Origin: Erinaceus europaeus
Lineage: Eukaryota; Chordata; Mammalia; Eulipotyphla; Erinaceidae
NCBI RefSeq assembly: GCF_950295315.1
Contig: NC_080170.1
Location: forward strand, 93,542,054-93,606,053
Length of the DNA stretch: 64,000 bases
Direction of reading: 5' to 3'
Below are positions 36,141 through 47,371 of this stretch, piece by piece (the first letter of the stretch is position 1; the number at the start of each line of letters is the position of its first letter). The notes under the pieces were generated by a model that was not told where the DNA came from, ran no database searches, and was given only the letters and a program-made list of their open reading frames with translations. The translations under genes and the position numbers were made by a program.

Positions 36141-36611
36141 TCTAAATAACTATGTAATTATTGTTTATATAGCTTCTTAAGGAATAATTTATTCATTCAA
36201 CAAATAACATTCTGATACAAAAGTGGAATATTTATCTAAAAATCATGCATTTACTGTTTTTCATATGAAGTAGGTATTGAGAGCTTTGTACATGAATACA
36301 TTAATTAATTTGTTTAATCTATAGAGTTGGCTATAATGATGAAAATATTTTTCTATTTTATTGAGAAATATTTAACATATATTACTGCATATATTTAATG
36401 CATGCAGCATTATGGTTTGATTTATATACACTGTGAAATGTTTAACACAGTAGGTTCAGACATTCATTTTCTCATAAAAATAGAATAAAAATAAATGAAA
36501 GAAGAAATGAACAAAGAAAAAATATCGCAATGAGAAATTTTAGCACTCATTTCCTTTTTTAAAAGTATTTTTTATTATTTTAATTTATTTTTTATTTATT
36601 TCATTAATTTA

Positions 36612-36706
36612 ATTTTTTTTTTTAACCAAAGCACTGCTCAACTCTGGTTTATGGTGGTACGGGGATTAAACCTGGGACTTCCAAGCCTCAGACATGAAAG
36701 TCTCAC
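36612..36706 (-). mobile_element. tRNA-derived SINE, family 4, partial
   Basis: AAGCACTGCTCAACTCTGG, GGGGATTAAACCTGGGACTT, CCTCAGACATGAAAGTCTC. Confidence 0.75.
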
Positions 36707-36729
36707 TTCCTAAATTAGTGCTAGTATAG

Positions 36730-37260
36730 TCATACTATATGTCATATTAGTAGTACTAATGTATCTTATAATGCAAAATTTTGGCACTCTTGAATGTTTT
36801 TCATCAGTTTCCTCTTCTCTTATCCTCTGTTACTAATAACCATAAGTTTAAGTTGTTTTTCTACGCTTAAAAATTAGATTTTACTTGTTATATCATGCAG
36901 TATTTTTCTTCCTATATTTGTCTTATCTAGCACAATTCCTCCAAGGTCTTTATGCACTGTTGTAAATGTTTGGATTTCCTTAATTTTTTTTTTTTTATGA
37001 TTGGCTCATATTTCTCTCTGTGTGTGTTTGTATGGGACAACTCTTTAATCCATTCATTCGTTTATAGATAGCTAGGTTGTTTCCATATCTTGGGTATTTT
37101 AAATAAAGCTGCTATGAACATGGATATTTATATATCTTTTCAATATCATGTTTTCATTTCCTTTTGATATATTCCCAGAAGTGAAATTGCTCATAATTAC
37201 AGTTTTAATTTTTTCAGGATACTTTCTATAGTTGCTATTCCAATTTATAATTCCCCCAAC
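36730..37260 (-). mobile_element. old decayed L1
   Basis: Reverse-complement L1 3' tail: TTTGATATATTCCCAGAAGT, AAGCTGCTATGAACATGG, CCATATCTTGGG. Many stops, no ORF. Confidence 0.6.
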
Positions 37261-37582
37261 ACAGTTTCAGCTCTCACAGTATTTCCTAAATTCTCAAACT
37301 TGACTCTGAATTACTTTTGACTTTTTCCGTCAAGTGACAGCCCCATGTTAGCTTTGAAGCTTGTCAAATGAAGGAGCTACTAGCCCTAAGGCAATTTCAG
37401 ATCTAGAGGATCAGAAAAGGATTTGAATAATGTCAAAAGTCCTTGGAATGTTTTTAGTGTCCCAGGGGAACTTTTTTTTTTCTTTTTAACTGGTGAGGAA
37501 CTAACCTGACTGTGCAGTATTTGGCATACTGACTGTGAACTACAGTATTGTAGCACTGCACTCTAGTGCAAGCCATTTCTCT

Positions 37583-37799
37583 CTCTTAAATCTTTATTTA
37601 TTTAGTTTGGATAAAGAGAGAGAAATCGAGAGAGGAAGATTAAGAGGCAGAAGAGACACCTGCAGCACTGTTTTACCACTTATGAAGCCTCTTCCCCCCA
37701 CCACCCCACGCCCTGCAGGTGGAGACCAGGGGCTTGAACCCAGGACCTTGCTCATTATAATTTGTGTGCGCAATCAGGTGTGCCACCACCTGGTCCCAC
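37583..37799 (-). mobile_element. tRNA-derived SINE, family 2, with 13-bp TSD
   Basis: AAGCCATTTCTCT (37570-37582) / AAACCATTTCTCT (37800-37812) flank it. Body with GACACCTGCAGCACTG and GGGGCTTGAACCCAGGACC, plus an extra CCCCACCACCCC stretch near 37690. Confidence 0.88.
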
Positions 37800-37849
37800 A
37801 AACCATTTCTCTAGTCACATTAAAAATGTACTAGTATTTATGATGTGGT

Positions 37850-38400
37850 AGTCATGAATACCACAACAGCAGAGCTTCTGCTAGTGCCATGGTGCTCCCA
37901 TGTGGTATCAGCATTTGAATCCAGGATGTATACATTGTAAAGCACATTTCCTACTCAGTGAGCTATTTCTGTAGCCCAACATTCTTCTTTTTACCCAATT
38001 ACAAGGTGAAAAGTGACTTAAGTTGGGAGGGAGAGCGTTTTGCAGATACATTTCAAGGGGAGATGTGGAATTGTACCTATGTGTAAACAACTGGTGTGCA
38101 CACAACCCCCCCACCCCCAAAAAATTAATTTGGAAAACAAACAAAAGTCAAAATAAAAAAAAAAGAAATTGCTGTTTTTTTTTGATAGTTTTGAGATCCC
38201 ACCAGAGGAAACTTATAATTGAGCATAACATCAGAGATTCTTACTTTCTATTTATTTATTTATTCATTCATTTATTTTACTATTGCACTGCTCATCTCTG
38301 GCTTATCATGGTATAGGGTTTGGGGCTTGAATCTAAGATCTTTGGTGCCTCAGGCATGAAAGTCTTTTTGTATAATCATTTTGCTGTCTCCCTAGTCCAA
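37850..38400 (-). mobile_element. SINE fragments (family 5-like, then family 4)
   Basis: 37850-37980 is a decayed reverse SINE (GCTCCCATGTGGTATCAGC). 38250-38400 is a family-4 SINE (GCACTGCTCATCTCTGGC, CCTCAGGCATGAAAGTCTT) with an (ATTT)n tail. Between them lies unplaced sequence with a C-run at 38107-38118. Confidence 0.6.
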
Positions 38401-38945
38401 TCCTTGGATTTCTTCTGAACCACCTCTTCAGTTTTGAAATCTTCTTGGAATTGTTTTCTTCCTACTGTCCCACTTTCCTTCTTTCCTACCTTTTGGTAGC
38501 TAGAATTTGCAAGTGATCAGAAGCTCCTAAGCTTCCTTCTTTCTTGGGACTGTAGCTGGATCAAGAAAAGTGGCATGCTTATCCAAGTGAGATATTCTGC
38601 TGGCCTTGTTCTTTAGACAAGATTTTGTTTTGCTTCAGAAAATTGGATCATTTTATTTCTGAACTTACAAAATAATTTAGTCAAGAACAGTCAGTTCCTT
38701 CTATCACTGGCACTGTGATTTTGAAAGTATCTTCTAGTTTTGGAAGAAAATTTTTCAAGAAAATGAAAAAAAATCCTGTCTCGAGGTTGTTACTTCATTA
38801 GGTATTTCTTTTATATAATGAGGTAGATTAGACCATTTTCTAGTTAAAAAATATCACCTTCATAATCTATACCAAATATAGTTTGAAAAATAAATCATTT
38901 TCATAGTAGTTATAATTTAAATTTTTATGTTTCTTTTCTACCTTT
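38401..38945. other. MORC1: intron, nothing recognised
   Basis: No repeat family placed. Confidence 0.4.
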
Positions 38946-39290
38946 ATTAATGATTTAGTATTTTACAAGATTGTAAGATCACAGGGGTATAGTTCCACAC
39001 TGCACTCATCACCAGAAGTTCTATGAAACAATGCCTCCCCCAGTGTATTTTTAAATATTTATATCACTTTGTTGGGGGGGGGCAATGTTGATTTACAGTG
39101 GCCCTATATTACAATTTGAGATCTGGGAGTGTGATGCCTCCAGTTGAAGTTTTTCTTCTCAAGATTGTTTTGACAATTCTAGATCTTTTCTGGTTCTAGA
39201 TAGTAATTGGATTCTTAAGCATGAGGTCTAGTGTTACCTGTTCTAGAGTGATGTTCTAGTTTTCCCTCTCAAATAAATACATCTGCCTTT
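38946..39290 (-). mobile_element. L1 3'UTR and ORF2 fragments with SINE remnant
   Basis: 38946-39050 is an L1-C-type 3'UTR. 39080-39200 matches L1-A ORF2 near 4990-5090 (ACAATTTGAGATCTGGGAGT). 39205-39285 is a family-3 SINE remnant on the + strand (AAGCATGAGGTC, AGAGTGATGTTC). The three are fused without clear borders. Confidence 0.6.
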
Positions 39291-39511
39291 TTATAATTGT
39301 AGGTTAATCAAGTATGCACCTGTATTTAGAGATCCTTTAATGACGTGTTTGAATGTTTTAGGATATGCTGATGTTGATTGTGTCATTAGGTTTAGAAGCT
39401 CCTGAAGCATTTCTTGTTTCTTCCCATATGGTCTGGTCAAGTTTTTTTCTTCTCAAATGCATGCCATTATTACATTTTGTACAGTGTGACCTTTTATATT
39501 TTCTTTTCTAG

Positions 39512-39637
39512 TTTTCCAGAAAGATGGTCATTCAGAGCCTATACATCTGTTTTATATTTTGACCCTAGGATGAGAATATTCATTCAGGCCAAACGAGTCA
39601 AAACAAAACACCTCTGTTATAGTCTCTACAGACCTAG
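39512..39637 (+). CDS. MORC1: MORC1 internal exon F (start of S5-like domain)
   Basis: A 126-bp exon after TTTTCTAG and before GTAATT. It encodes about residues 230-271, with [20 protein letters not shown] followed by a basic KRVKTK stretch and CYSLYRPR. This is the start of the transducer (S5-like) domain. It ends with AG of an Arg codon. An antisense SINE begins about 29 bp downstream. Confidence 0.95.
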
Positions 39638-39666
39638 GTAATTCAGTTATTCTAATTCTTTCTTAA

Positions 39667-39948
39667 AAATATTTATTTATTTATTTATCCCCTTTTGTTG
39701 CCCTTGTTTTATTGTTGTAGTTATTGTTGTTATTGATGTCGTTGTTGTTGGATGGGACAGAGAGAAATGGAGAGGGGAGGGGAAGACAGAAAGGGGGAGA
39801 GAAAGACAGACACCTGCATACCTGCTTCAGTGCTTGTGAAGTGACTCCCCTGCAGGTGGGGAGCTGGGGGCTTGAACTGGGATCCTTATGCTGGTCCTTG
39901 CGCTTTGTGCTACCTGCGCTTAACCCATGGCACTACCGCCCAACTCCC
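39667..39948 (-). mobile_element. tRNA-derived SINE, family 1, 29 bp past exon F
   Basis: Full-length reverse copy with long A/T tail. Duplication TATTCTAATTCTTTCTTA (39649-39666) / TATTCTAATTCTTTTCTTA (39949-39967), one base of length difference. Confidence 0.92.
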
Positions 39949-40139
39949 TATTCTAATTCTTTTCTTAATGTTATTATTTATGAAACATGTATTCCTGTCC
40001 CTCAAATTATTAGTGAGAACGTTGATTCAATAGTAAGATTTTTTTTTTTGCATTGTAAGTAGACCTCAAACTTCATTAAGGAAAATTTGAAAATATAATC
40101 AGATGTAGCAAATATTTAGCCATAATGACACACCATGTG

Positions 40140-40215
40140 ACAGTCCAGGGCTCACACTGTGGTCTTTACACATGGTAACGTGCTTTCTATCGGGTGAGTC
40201 ACCTGCCTGGCCTCT
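40140..40215 (-). mobile_element. SINE head fragment
   Basis: GGTCTTTACACATGGTAACG and GGTGAGTCACCTGCCTGGCC resemble the 5' part of a family-2 SINE in reverse. Confidence 0.5.
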
Positions 40216-40383
40216 CTTCTAACACATTATTTTATGAAAAAAAAAAAGTTTCTGTCCTGGGACCTATCAGCCACTCATATTAACTGATATTAAAAATTAC
40301 TGATCTTTGAATTATATGTCCTAGTCATAGGTAAGTGGATTCCTCAGAAGTTTTACTTTTAATTTTTAAAAAAGTTATATTAC

Positions 40384-40682
40384 GGGAGTCGGGCTGTAGC
40401 GCAGCGGGTTAAGCGCAGGTGGTGCAAAGCACAAGGACCGGCATAAGGATCCCGGTTTGAACCCCGGCTCCCCACCTGCAGGGGAGTCGCTTCACAGGCT
40501 GTGAAGCAGGTCTGCAGGTGTCTATCTTTCTCTCCCCCTCTCCGTCTTCCCCTCCTCTCTCCATTTCTCTCTGTCCTATCTAACAACGACGACAACAATA
40601 ATAACTACAACAATAAAACAACAAGGGCAACAAAAGGGAATAAATAAATAAAATAAAATATTTAAAAAAACTCATTTTATAA
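40384..40682 (+). mobile_element. tRNA-derived SINE, family 1, full length, 16-bp TSD
   Basis: The cleanest family-1 copy. The head GGGAGTCGGGCTGTAGCGCA shows a tRNA-like A box, and CCGGTTTGAACCCCGG a B box, so it has the look of an RNA polymerase III promoter. CT-rich body and CAA/ATAA tail. AAAAAAGTTATATTAC at 40368-40383 and 40683-40698 is a perfect duplication. Little divergence suggests recent insertion. Confidence 0.96.
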
Positions 40683-40790
40683 AAAAAAGTTATATTACAG
40701 ATCATATATCAAAAAATGAAGTATACCAATTCTGGATTTTCTTTATAAATTTGAATAACTCCACAGTATGTGTTAAAGTGCTATTTCTGG

Positions 40791-41065
40791 GGCCAGAAAT
40801 TGGCTCATCTTAAGTAGGAGAGCATATGATGTGAGGAGCCGAATTTGAGCCCTGACCACCACATGGGAGCACCATACAGAGGAGAGGATTCATGAGAAGT
40901 GGAGCAGTGCTATGGCATCTCCCCTTCTCTCTCTCTCTCTCTTTCTCCTTTTCTGTTTCTCATCTTCTACTATCTAACAAAGAAAAAAAAGTCTGCCTGG
41001 AATGGCAGAATCATGCAGGCATGAAGCCTTGTAAAAAAACTCTGGTAACAAAAAATAAAATAAGA
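40791..41065 (+). mobile_element. SINE of family-5 type with CT-rich insert
   Basis: GGGGCCAGAAATTGGCTCAT head, GAATTTGAGCCCTGACCACC, (TC)n at 40923-40945, GGCATGAAGCCTTG, A-rich tail. Related to 35929-36140. Confidence 0.6.
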
Positions 41066-41187
41066 TCTCCATTTCATTATCACATTCTCCTGTAAAATAT
41101 CAAGGAGAACCTGAGTCAGTTAATATACTTTACCTTCTAATTCAAATTATTCCTTTTTTACTGAGTTTGGGTTAAAAAAATGTTTTA

Positions 41188-41600
41188 GGGAGGTGGGCAG
41201 TGGCTCACCAGGTTAAGCGCATCATGGCATGAAGCAGAAGGTCCAGTTCAAGCCTCTGTATTTTTTTTAAATTTTCCCTTTTGTTGCCCTTGTTGTTTTT
41301 CATTATTGTTGTAGTTATTCTTGTTGATGTTGATGTTGGCATTGTTAGATAGGGCAGAGAGAAATGGAGAAAGGAGGGGAAGACAGAGAGGGGGAGTGAA
41401 AGATAGACACCTGCAGACCTGCTTCATCACTAGTGAAGTGACTCCCCTGCAGGTGGAGAGTTGGGGGCTTGAACCCGGATCCTTACTCTGATCCTTGCGC
41501 TTTGCTCCATGTGAGCTTATTCTTCTGTGCTATAGCCTGACTCCCTACCTCTGTGCACTTTTTGTATGACCATTTTGCTATCTGCCTAGTCTGATCCTTA
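41188..41600 (-). mobile_element. family-1 SINE between remnants of other SINEs
   Basis: 41188-41252 is a + strand SINE head (GGGCAGTGGCTCACCAGGTT). 41260-41547 is a reverse family-1 SINE, flanked by CCTCTGT at 41253-41259 and 41548-41554. 41555-41600 is the head of a reverse family-4 SINE. Confidence 0.75.
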
Positions 41601-41741
41601 TATTACTTATGAACTACCTCTTCAATTTTGAAATTGTCTTTCTTAAAGACAACAATCATTAAAAAAAAAAGACAACAACTATGTTCAGTAGTTTTAAATG
41701 GTGTCCTAACTTGATTATGTTATCCTTTTTTGTTTTTTCAG

Positions 41742-41821
41742 AAAGTACCAGTATGTCACATCTTCTTTTAAAGCAGTATGTAAAAATGAAGTTAAAAAGT
41801 TGGAAGAAGCAGTGAAGATTG
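41742..41821 (+). CDS. MORC1: MORC1 internal exon G (coiled-coil start)
   Basis: An 80-bp exon after TTTTTTCAG and before GTATGC. It completes Arg-272, then encodes KYQYVTSSFKA and the start of a lysine/glutamate-rich helix (NEVKKLEEAVKI) that opens the coiled-coil insertion in the S5-like domain. It ends with G of an Ala codon. A 5S rRNA retropseudogene begins 19 bp after the exon end, on the opposite strand. Confidence 0.94.
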
Positions 41822-41840
41822 GTATGCAATTTTTTTTTTA

Positions 41841-41960
41841 AAGCCTTCCTCACCTGGCATTCCCAGGCAGTCTCCCATCCAAGTACTAACCAGGCTGAAG
41901 CCTGCTTAGCTTTTGAGATCAGATAAGATCGGTAGTGTTCAGGGTGGTATGGCTGTCGAC
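41841..41960 (-). pseudogene. RNA5S pseudogene: 5S rRNA retropseudogene, full length, 19 bp past exon G
   Basis: The reverse complement runs the whole 120 nt of 5S rRNA: GCCATACCACCCTGAAC at the start, GATCTTATCTGATCTC, AGCTAAGCAGG, GGTTAGTACTTGGATGGGAG, CTGCCTGGGAAT near the end. About a dozen differences from mammalian 5S. A run of A follows the 3' end (T-run at 41830-41839 on +) instead of the T terminator of genuine 5S genes, so it is a retrocopy. The internal control region is largely preserved. No convincing target-site duplication. Confidence 0.92.
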
Positions 41961-42504
41961 AGTAGGTAGTTAATTATGGTCTATATCACTAATATTCATT
42001 CATCCACTAAATGTCAAATACTTATTCTTAGACAAGCACTGTTGTAGGCATTTTGTAATGACCACAAATAGTCAAATGTGCACCCTACCTCAAAGGAACT
42101 ACATAACACAGTCTTCTCTCTTTTGATTAGTTACAATACAATTCATTATTGTAAGTATAATCACAGGCACCTTTGAAACTAGACTGATACCTGTTAGAGA
42201 CCTTGGTTGTCATCATGCTGACTTGTATTATTTCAGAGATTTTGCTGCACCCACTTTAAAAACATAAAGAAAAATTCAGTTTAAGTAGAAATATCCTACA
42301 AATACACTTCTCCCAGAACAAAGGACAAAGTCATCCTTCCCGCTTGATTCAGTAGTGAATAGTTCTGCATCCATTTTTTCACAGATTTTAGAGACTATTG
42401 AATTAGTCAGATTCTTACCGTTCTCAGGACTGTATATATATATTTCACTTAAGACTGCTTGAAAGGATATCATTTTACTATAACAGACTTGTCTCTGTTT
42501 CTAG

Positions 42505-42578
42505 CTGAACTCAAGTTGAGAGAAACACAGATCCAAGTAAACCAGTCTGACAAGTCTTCTCTGTCTTCTCCTGACAAG
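42505..42578 (+). CDS. MORC1: MORC1 internal exon H (coiled coil)
   Basis: A 74-bp exon after TTTCTAG and before GTATGG. It encodes about residues 299-323: ELKLRETQIQVNQ followed by a serine-rich SDKSSLSSPDK loop at the tip of the coiled-coil hairpin. It ends in phase 0. Compared with my memory of human MORC1 the loop is about one residue longer. Confidence 0.92.
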
Positions 42579-42892
42579 GTATGGCATATACAGTAGTCTC
42601 CCAAAATGGCGAACAGTGACATTTTTGTTTTCTTGTACCTGACTGTCTCTTATCACTTCACATTTAACACTTTTACACATAGACAAGCTCAGAAGATTAA
42701 GCTGATTTTAACAGAGGTAAATAGAATAAATGAGTGCAGAGTAAAGAAAGAAAGCTCAGTAAGTGAAGGCAAAGCTGAGACTGAACAAAGTGTGAACAAA
42801 ACATGGAGTGAGATCATAACAGCAAAGGAATGTTCATCACAAGTTATTTCTTTTAAATGAAAAGAAAAATAGCATATAAAATAAAATAGTAC
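42579..42892. other. MORC1: intron after exon H, nothing recognised
   Basis: No repeat placed. The ORF at 42606-42860 has no recognised domain. Confidence 0.4.
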
Positions 42893-43187
42893 GGGAGTTG
42901 GGCGCAGTGGGTTAAACGCAGGGGGCGCAAAGCGCAAGGACCGGTTTAAGGATCCTGGTTCGAACCCCAGACACCCCACCTGCAGGGGAGTCGCTTCACA
43001 AGTGGTGAAGCTTCGGTCTGCAGGTGTCTATCTTTCTCTCCCCCTCTTTGTCTTCCCCTCCTCTCTTCATTTCTCTCTGTCCTATCCAACAACAATGACA
43101 TCATTAACAACAATAATAACTACAACAATAAAAAAACAACAAGGACAACAAAAGGGAAAATAAATAAGTACACAAAAATATTTTTAA
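42893..43187 (+). mobile_element. tRNA-derived SINE, family 1
   Basis: CGGGAGTTGGGCGCAGTGGG head (shortened relative to 40384), GGTTCGAACCCCAG, CT-rich body, CAACAAGGACAACAAAAGGG, A-rich tail merging with AAAATAAAATA on its flanks. Confidence 0.92.
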
Positions 43188-43667
43188 AATAAAATAAAAT
43201 AATGCGTAAAATAATATACAAAGGGTGAAAGAAAGAAAAACTAATAGGGAAAACTAGCCTATCAAGTCTCCTCAAAAATATCTTTACAAATTATAACTCC
43301 CTGTTGACACAAATGGGGAGAGAGAGGGAAAGACTAATAAGCAATCCTTCTTTCTAGTGCTCAGAATTATGTACTGTAATTATGAATATTAATAACAGTG
43401 CTTCCAGCTTACAAAGCTTTTTTTGTCTTGTGAGTTACTCCACACAGTTCATAAACATTCTCTATAATTCTTGTACTATGCCCATGAGTAAAATAGTTAT
43501 AAAGGACTATTATTATTAATTATAATGCATGGCAACTAAGAGACAAAAGAATATTGCTATAGATATGTGTTGTAAGTTCTCTAACTTTTATCGAAAATAG
43601 AGAGTAAAGCTTTCATTAACTAACATGTATATGCTACTTACAAAAAATTAAAAGAGAAAATAGTAGG

Positions 43668-43889
43668 GGAGCCAGGTGGTGGCACACCTGGTTGAGCACA
43701 CATGCTACAATGAACAAGGACCCGGGTTTGAGCCCCTGCTCCCCACCTGCAGGGGGAAAGCTTTGCAAGTGGTGAAGCTGTGCTGCATGTCTCTCTCTTT
43801 GTCTCTCTCTCTCTATACCACCCCTCTGTCTCGATTTCTGGCTGTCTCTAGCCAATAAAAAAAAAAAAGAAAACATTAAAAAAATTTAA
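43668..43889 (+). mobile_element. tRNA-derived SINE, family 2
   Basis: GGAGCCAGGTGGTGGCACAC, GGGTTTGAGCCCCTGC, GATTTCTGGCTGTCTCTAGC, A-rich tail. AAATAGTAGG flanks both ends. Confidence 0.9.
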
Positions 43890-43971
43890 AAAATAGTAGG
43901 AACATGGAAAAAAAGTATAGACTTCAAATTTCCTTTCCCATTTTCTACAGAAAAAAATAAATGAATATTTT

Positions 43972-45535
43972 TTAATTTTATTAGTGAATTAATATTGATC
44001 TATAGAATTACAAGATAATAGGGGTATAACTCTATATCCACCATCAGAGTTCTGAATCCTCATTCCTCCAAGTACTGTAGTAAGCTACAGTACTTCTCCT
44101 AAAGTTATAGATGTGGGCTAACTATTATTACTACAATTATCTATCTATATTTATATGTAATTGCCCATTTTAAGATCCTGTCATCTTTTCCTTTCCAAGG
44201 AATGTGTGTACATTTGTCACACGTACAAATGTCCCTCTCTTCTTCCTCTTCTCTTTCTGGGTCCTAATGGAATTGGAATTCAGAGCCCTCTGGTCATCCC
44301 CTGATCATTCCCACTGAAGTATGGACCAAATTTCTTTTTTTGGGGTGCAGAAGATAGAAGTTCTATCTTCTGTAATTCCTTTTCCACTGGGCATTAGCAT
44401 TGGCATGCTGATTCATACCCCCAGCCTATTTTTATTTTCCCCTAGTGGGAAAGGGCTTTGGAGAGGAGAGGTTCCAGGACAACTTGGTGAGGTCGTCTGC
44501 CCAGAGAAGTCAGAATGGAATCATAATAGCATCTGCAACTTGGATCTGAAAGGTGACTTGATATAAAGTGGTGGAAAATGATTAATGAACAAGAAACAAA
44601 AAGTAGAAATAGAGAAATGAGAATCTTAAGGTATCTTAGGGTGAAAAGAAGCTAGGAAGTCCATTTTAGACATGTTCATAGAGGCCCACAACTATCATAG
44701 TTTTTGCTTGAGTTTGATAGCTAACAAGGAGTTGTACTAAAATATTGTCTGGGTAGCTGGGAGGTGGTGCAGCGTGTTAAGTGCATGTGGTGCAAAGTGC
44801 AAGGACTGGCTTAAGAATCCCAGTTCAAGCCCCTGGCACCCCACCTACAGGGGAATCACTTCACACGGGTATGAAGCAGGTCTGCAGGTGTCTATCTTTC
44901 TCTTCCCCCTGTCTTCCCCTCCTCTCTCGATTTTTCTCTGTCCTATCCAACGATAATGACAGCAATAATAACAACAACGATGATAAACAACAAGGGAAAC
45001 AAAAGGGAAAAAAATTTAAAAATATATTGTCTGAGAAGATGGTGTCAGAGTAGAGAAAGGGGCTAGAAAATAGGAATAGAGAGTAGCTCCCAATCTTCGG
45101 AAAAAAAATCCATGAATAAAATCAATGGTTTATTCCATCTACCTGACCCAGGACCCATATATTTTTATATTTAACACAGGAGACTGTGTAACCTCTGAGT
45201 TCCTATTGTTCTGACCTCACAGTTCATGGCCATAGCTGGGAACATTCTAGGCTGCACACATTTCAGGATCAGTGTTCCTCAAGTGGCAGGGCAGTATGAC
45301 CCAGCCTCCCTTCAGAGAGTGGGGCAGTCCCTACCATTGATCTTTATGGTGAGGACAAGGTCCTGGGGAGACCCGCAAAAAGGGCTTATGATGAACTTCC
45401 AGATGAAATTGACTAGGGATGGTGGAGAGAGGCATCCATTAGAGGTCTTGCCCATCCTATTTGTGTGGGAATCCAAGGATTCCCTGACTGGGTCCCCAGA
45501 TGATGGGATAGTCTAGTAGAGTCAAAAAATGAATC
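43972..45535 (-). mobile_element. L1-C-type long 3'UTR, interrupted by a SINE
   Basis: Runs parallel to 20665-21540: TTATTAGTGAATTAAT, GGGGTATAACTC, GGGGTGCAGAAGATAG, TTCCAGGACAACTTGGTGAG, TTTTTGCTTGAGTTTGATAG, TATTGTCTG[SINE]GAGAAGATGGTGTCAGAG. Right limit approximate. No intact ORF. Confidence 0.7.
44752..45023 (+). mobile_element. tRNA-derived SINE, family 1, with 10-bp TSD
   Basis: Inserted in the L1-C 3'UTR. ATATTGTCTG at 44742-44751 and 45024-45033 is perfect. Head GGTAGCTGGGAGGTGGTGCA, box-B-like GTTCAAGCCCC. Confidence 0.9.
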
Positions 45536-45539
45536 TTTT

Positions 45540-47306
45540 TCATAAATTGCCATTTCATTTTCAAGAACCAGGTTTTAGCTGATAAATATCTCTAATTAAA
45601 AAAAATCATTTTATTGGGGAAATGATTGTCTAAAAGACAGTTGTTGGCATGTGAGTACAATTTCTCTTCTCCCCTTGATATGTATCCACACACCCATGAT
45701 TTGCCAACCATTGCAGTCCTCCCCCTCTTCCTTTGATGCATGCACTACACCACAGAAAGTCCAAGTTTCTCCCAGAGCTTTCCCTTTCTTTCCTTGAAAA
45801 AAATCTGTCGTTTCTAAGAGTCATGATTAGGGAATTAAAATAAGAGAGTAGCACATGATAATGCTCCAAGTCTATTTCCTAATATTATTTCTTTTTGTCT
45901 TTTCGTTTTTTTTCTTAAAAGGATCCCCATTTTATTGTCATCTGTTTAATGTATGTTACTTGCTTCTTAAGAATTCAGTTTCCTTGGCCTTATGTATGTG
46001 AGTGAAGTATATGTGGGCCAGGATCTTTTTGTTTTCTTCCTATTTTAATCCATTAATTATCTCTTCCTCTTTGCTCTATTGCTCTGAGTAGGTTGATAGA
46101 AAGGACTAGGAATTCTATAACCACCGGCTTTGTGGCTCTGACACACAGTAGTTTCTTTCACACAGAAAAGAGAACAAAGCAGGAAGATCTTGGCTCTTTG
46201 ACCTCTTAAATTCCTCAAGGCAATTGAGTGGTTGAATTTGAAGTGAAATGCCTAGAAACCATATAGTATTTTTTTTTTTTTTGCTTTAAAGTACATGAAA
46301 ATAGTCTTCAGTCAGTGGTATCAAACTGAAATGCCCACTTTTCATTGGATACAAAGATCACTTTAGAAGTTTATTCTTATTTGTGAAATACTAATGATGA
46401 TTTTTTCTTTTCTGCCTGATTAGAGGCAACGTACAAAATGGAGTAGTGAACGAAACAGTATAAGAGAGAATATTGGAAAGAGAAGTGGGCATTGATATTG
46501 AGACACTCTGGAGGGGGAGAATGCCCAAGAATAAAATGCCCTACACCTTGAAGTTGTAATAAGTGGAGGCATGGCTTAGAATGGAAGTGAAGGCAAGCCG
46601 GTAGCAGTGAATAAAAATGGGACGCGTGCATACACACAACACACGCACATGCACACGCACACGTTCAACCCTTATCTGTGATCTTGGGAACACTATGGTA
46701 GTTCCCACTGAAGTTGGTAGGGAAACAGAAGTTTGGTGATAGGAGTTGTGTGAATTTATAACTTTATTATTTTATAGTTCTATAAATCACTAATAAACAA
46801 ACAAGAATGCAGTGTCCTGTAAAGGGGAAGTTCAGGGTGTAGTAGTTTAGGGTATGTGGATGTTGATATGAAGAAGACCTTTTCTTCTGACTACTGACTA
46901 ATTATCTTTCTTCTTAACACATTATAACAATAGATTATATATTTATAAAACCTTAATGATCACATGAATCAGAATTTCTTGTTCTCATAGACAACAATAG
47001 GAATTGAGGTTGATTGAATACCTTTCCCAAGCTTTCATGCAGTTTCTGTGAAAGACATTATTACAAGGAGCACCAGCTCTTTCTCTGAAATTGATGTGGA
47101 CATCAAATGATCTGAATAAAACATGCTTTGAAAGGCAATGGGTAGGTTAGGACATGTTGTTCTCTTAGCTGTTGTAACAAGTATGTACTGAATGTTTAGG
47201 CAATGTGTTTTATTACTGTTACTTATGTGAAGTATTTTGATAATAAGAAATAAATACCAGTTCAATTTATTGTTAATTTAATGTCACTGTGGTCTTTGCT
47301 ATTCAG
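45540..47306. other. MORC1: intron before exon I, mostly unrecognised
   Basis: Holds a CA-rich microsatellite at about 46630-46662 and a poly-T at 46269-46282. 45600-45800 may be an old L1-like 3' end. No exon or RNA. Confidence 0.4.
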
Positions 47307-47371
47307 GATGCATTGCAGAAAGCTTTGGAAGATGTAGAAGCAAAGCATAAGATTCTCAGAGAGAAACGGAG
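47307..47371 (+). CDS. MORC1: MORC1 internal exon I (coiled coil, return helix)
   Basis: A 65-bp exon after TGCTATTCAG and before GTAAAG. It encodes DALQKALEDVEAKHKILREK and Arg, about residues 324-344, with heptad-like leucines and valines fitting the returning helix of the coiled-coil arm. It ends with AG of an Arg codon completed in exon J. It is the smallest exon here but fits in frame on both sides. Confidence 0.92.

Noticed and set aside
40384..40470. Functional tRNA gene
   Set aside because: The tRNA-like head belongs to a SINE with body, tail and target-site duplication, and the same head recurs in many copies.
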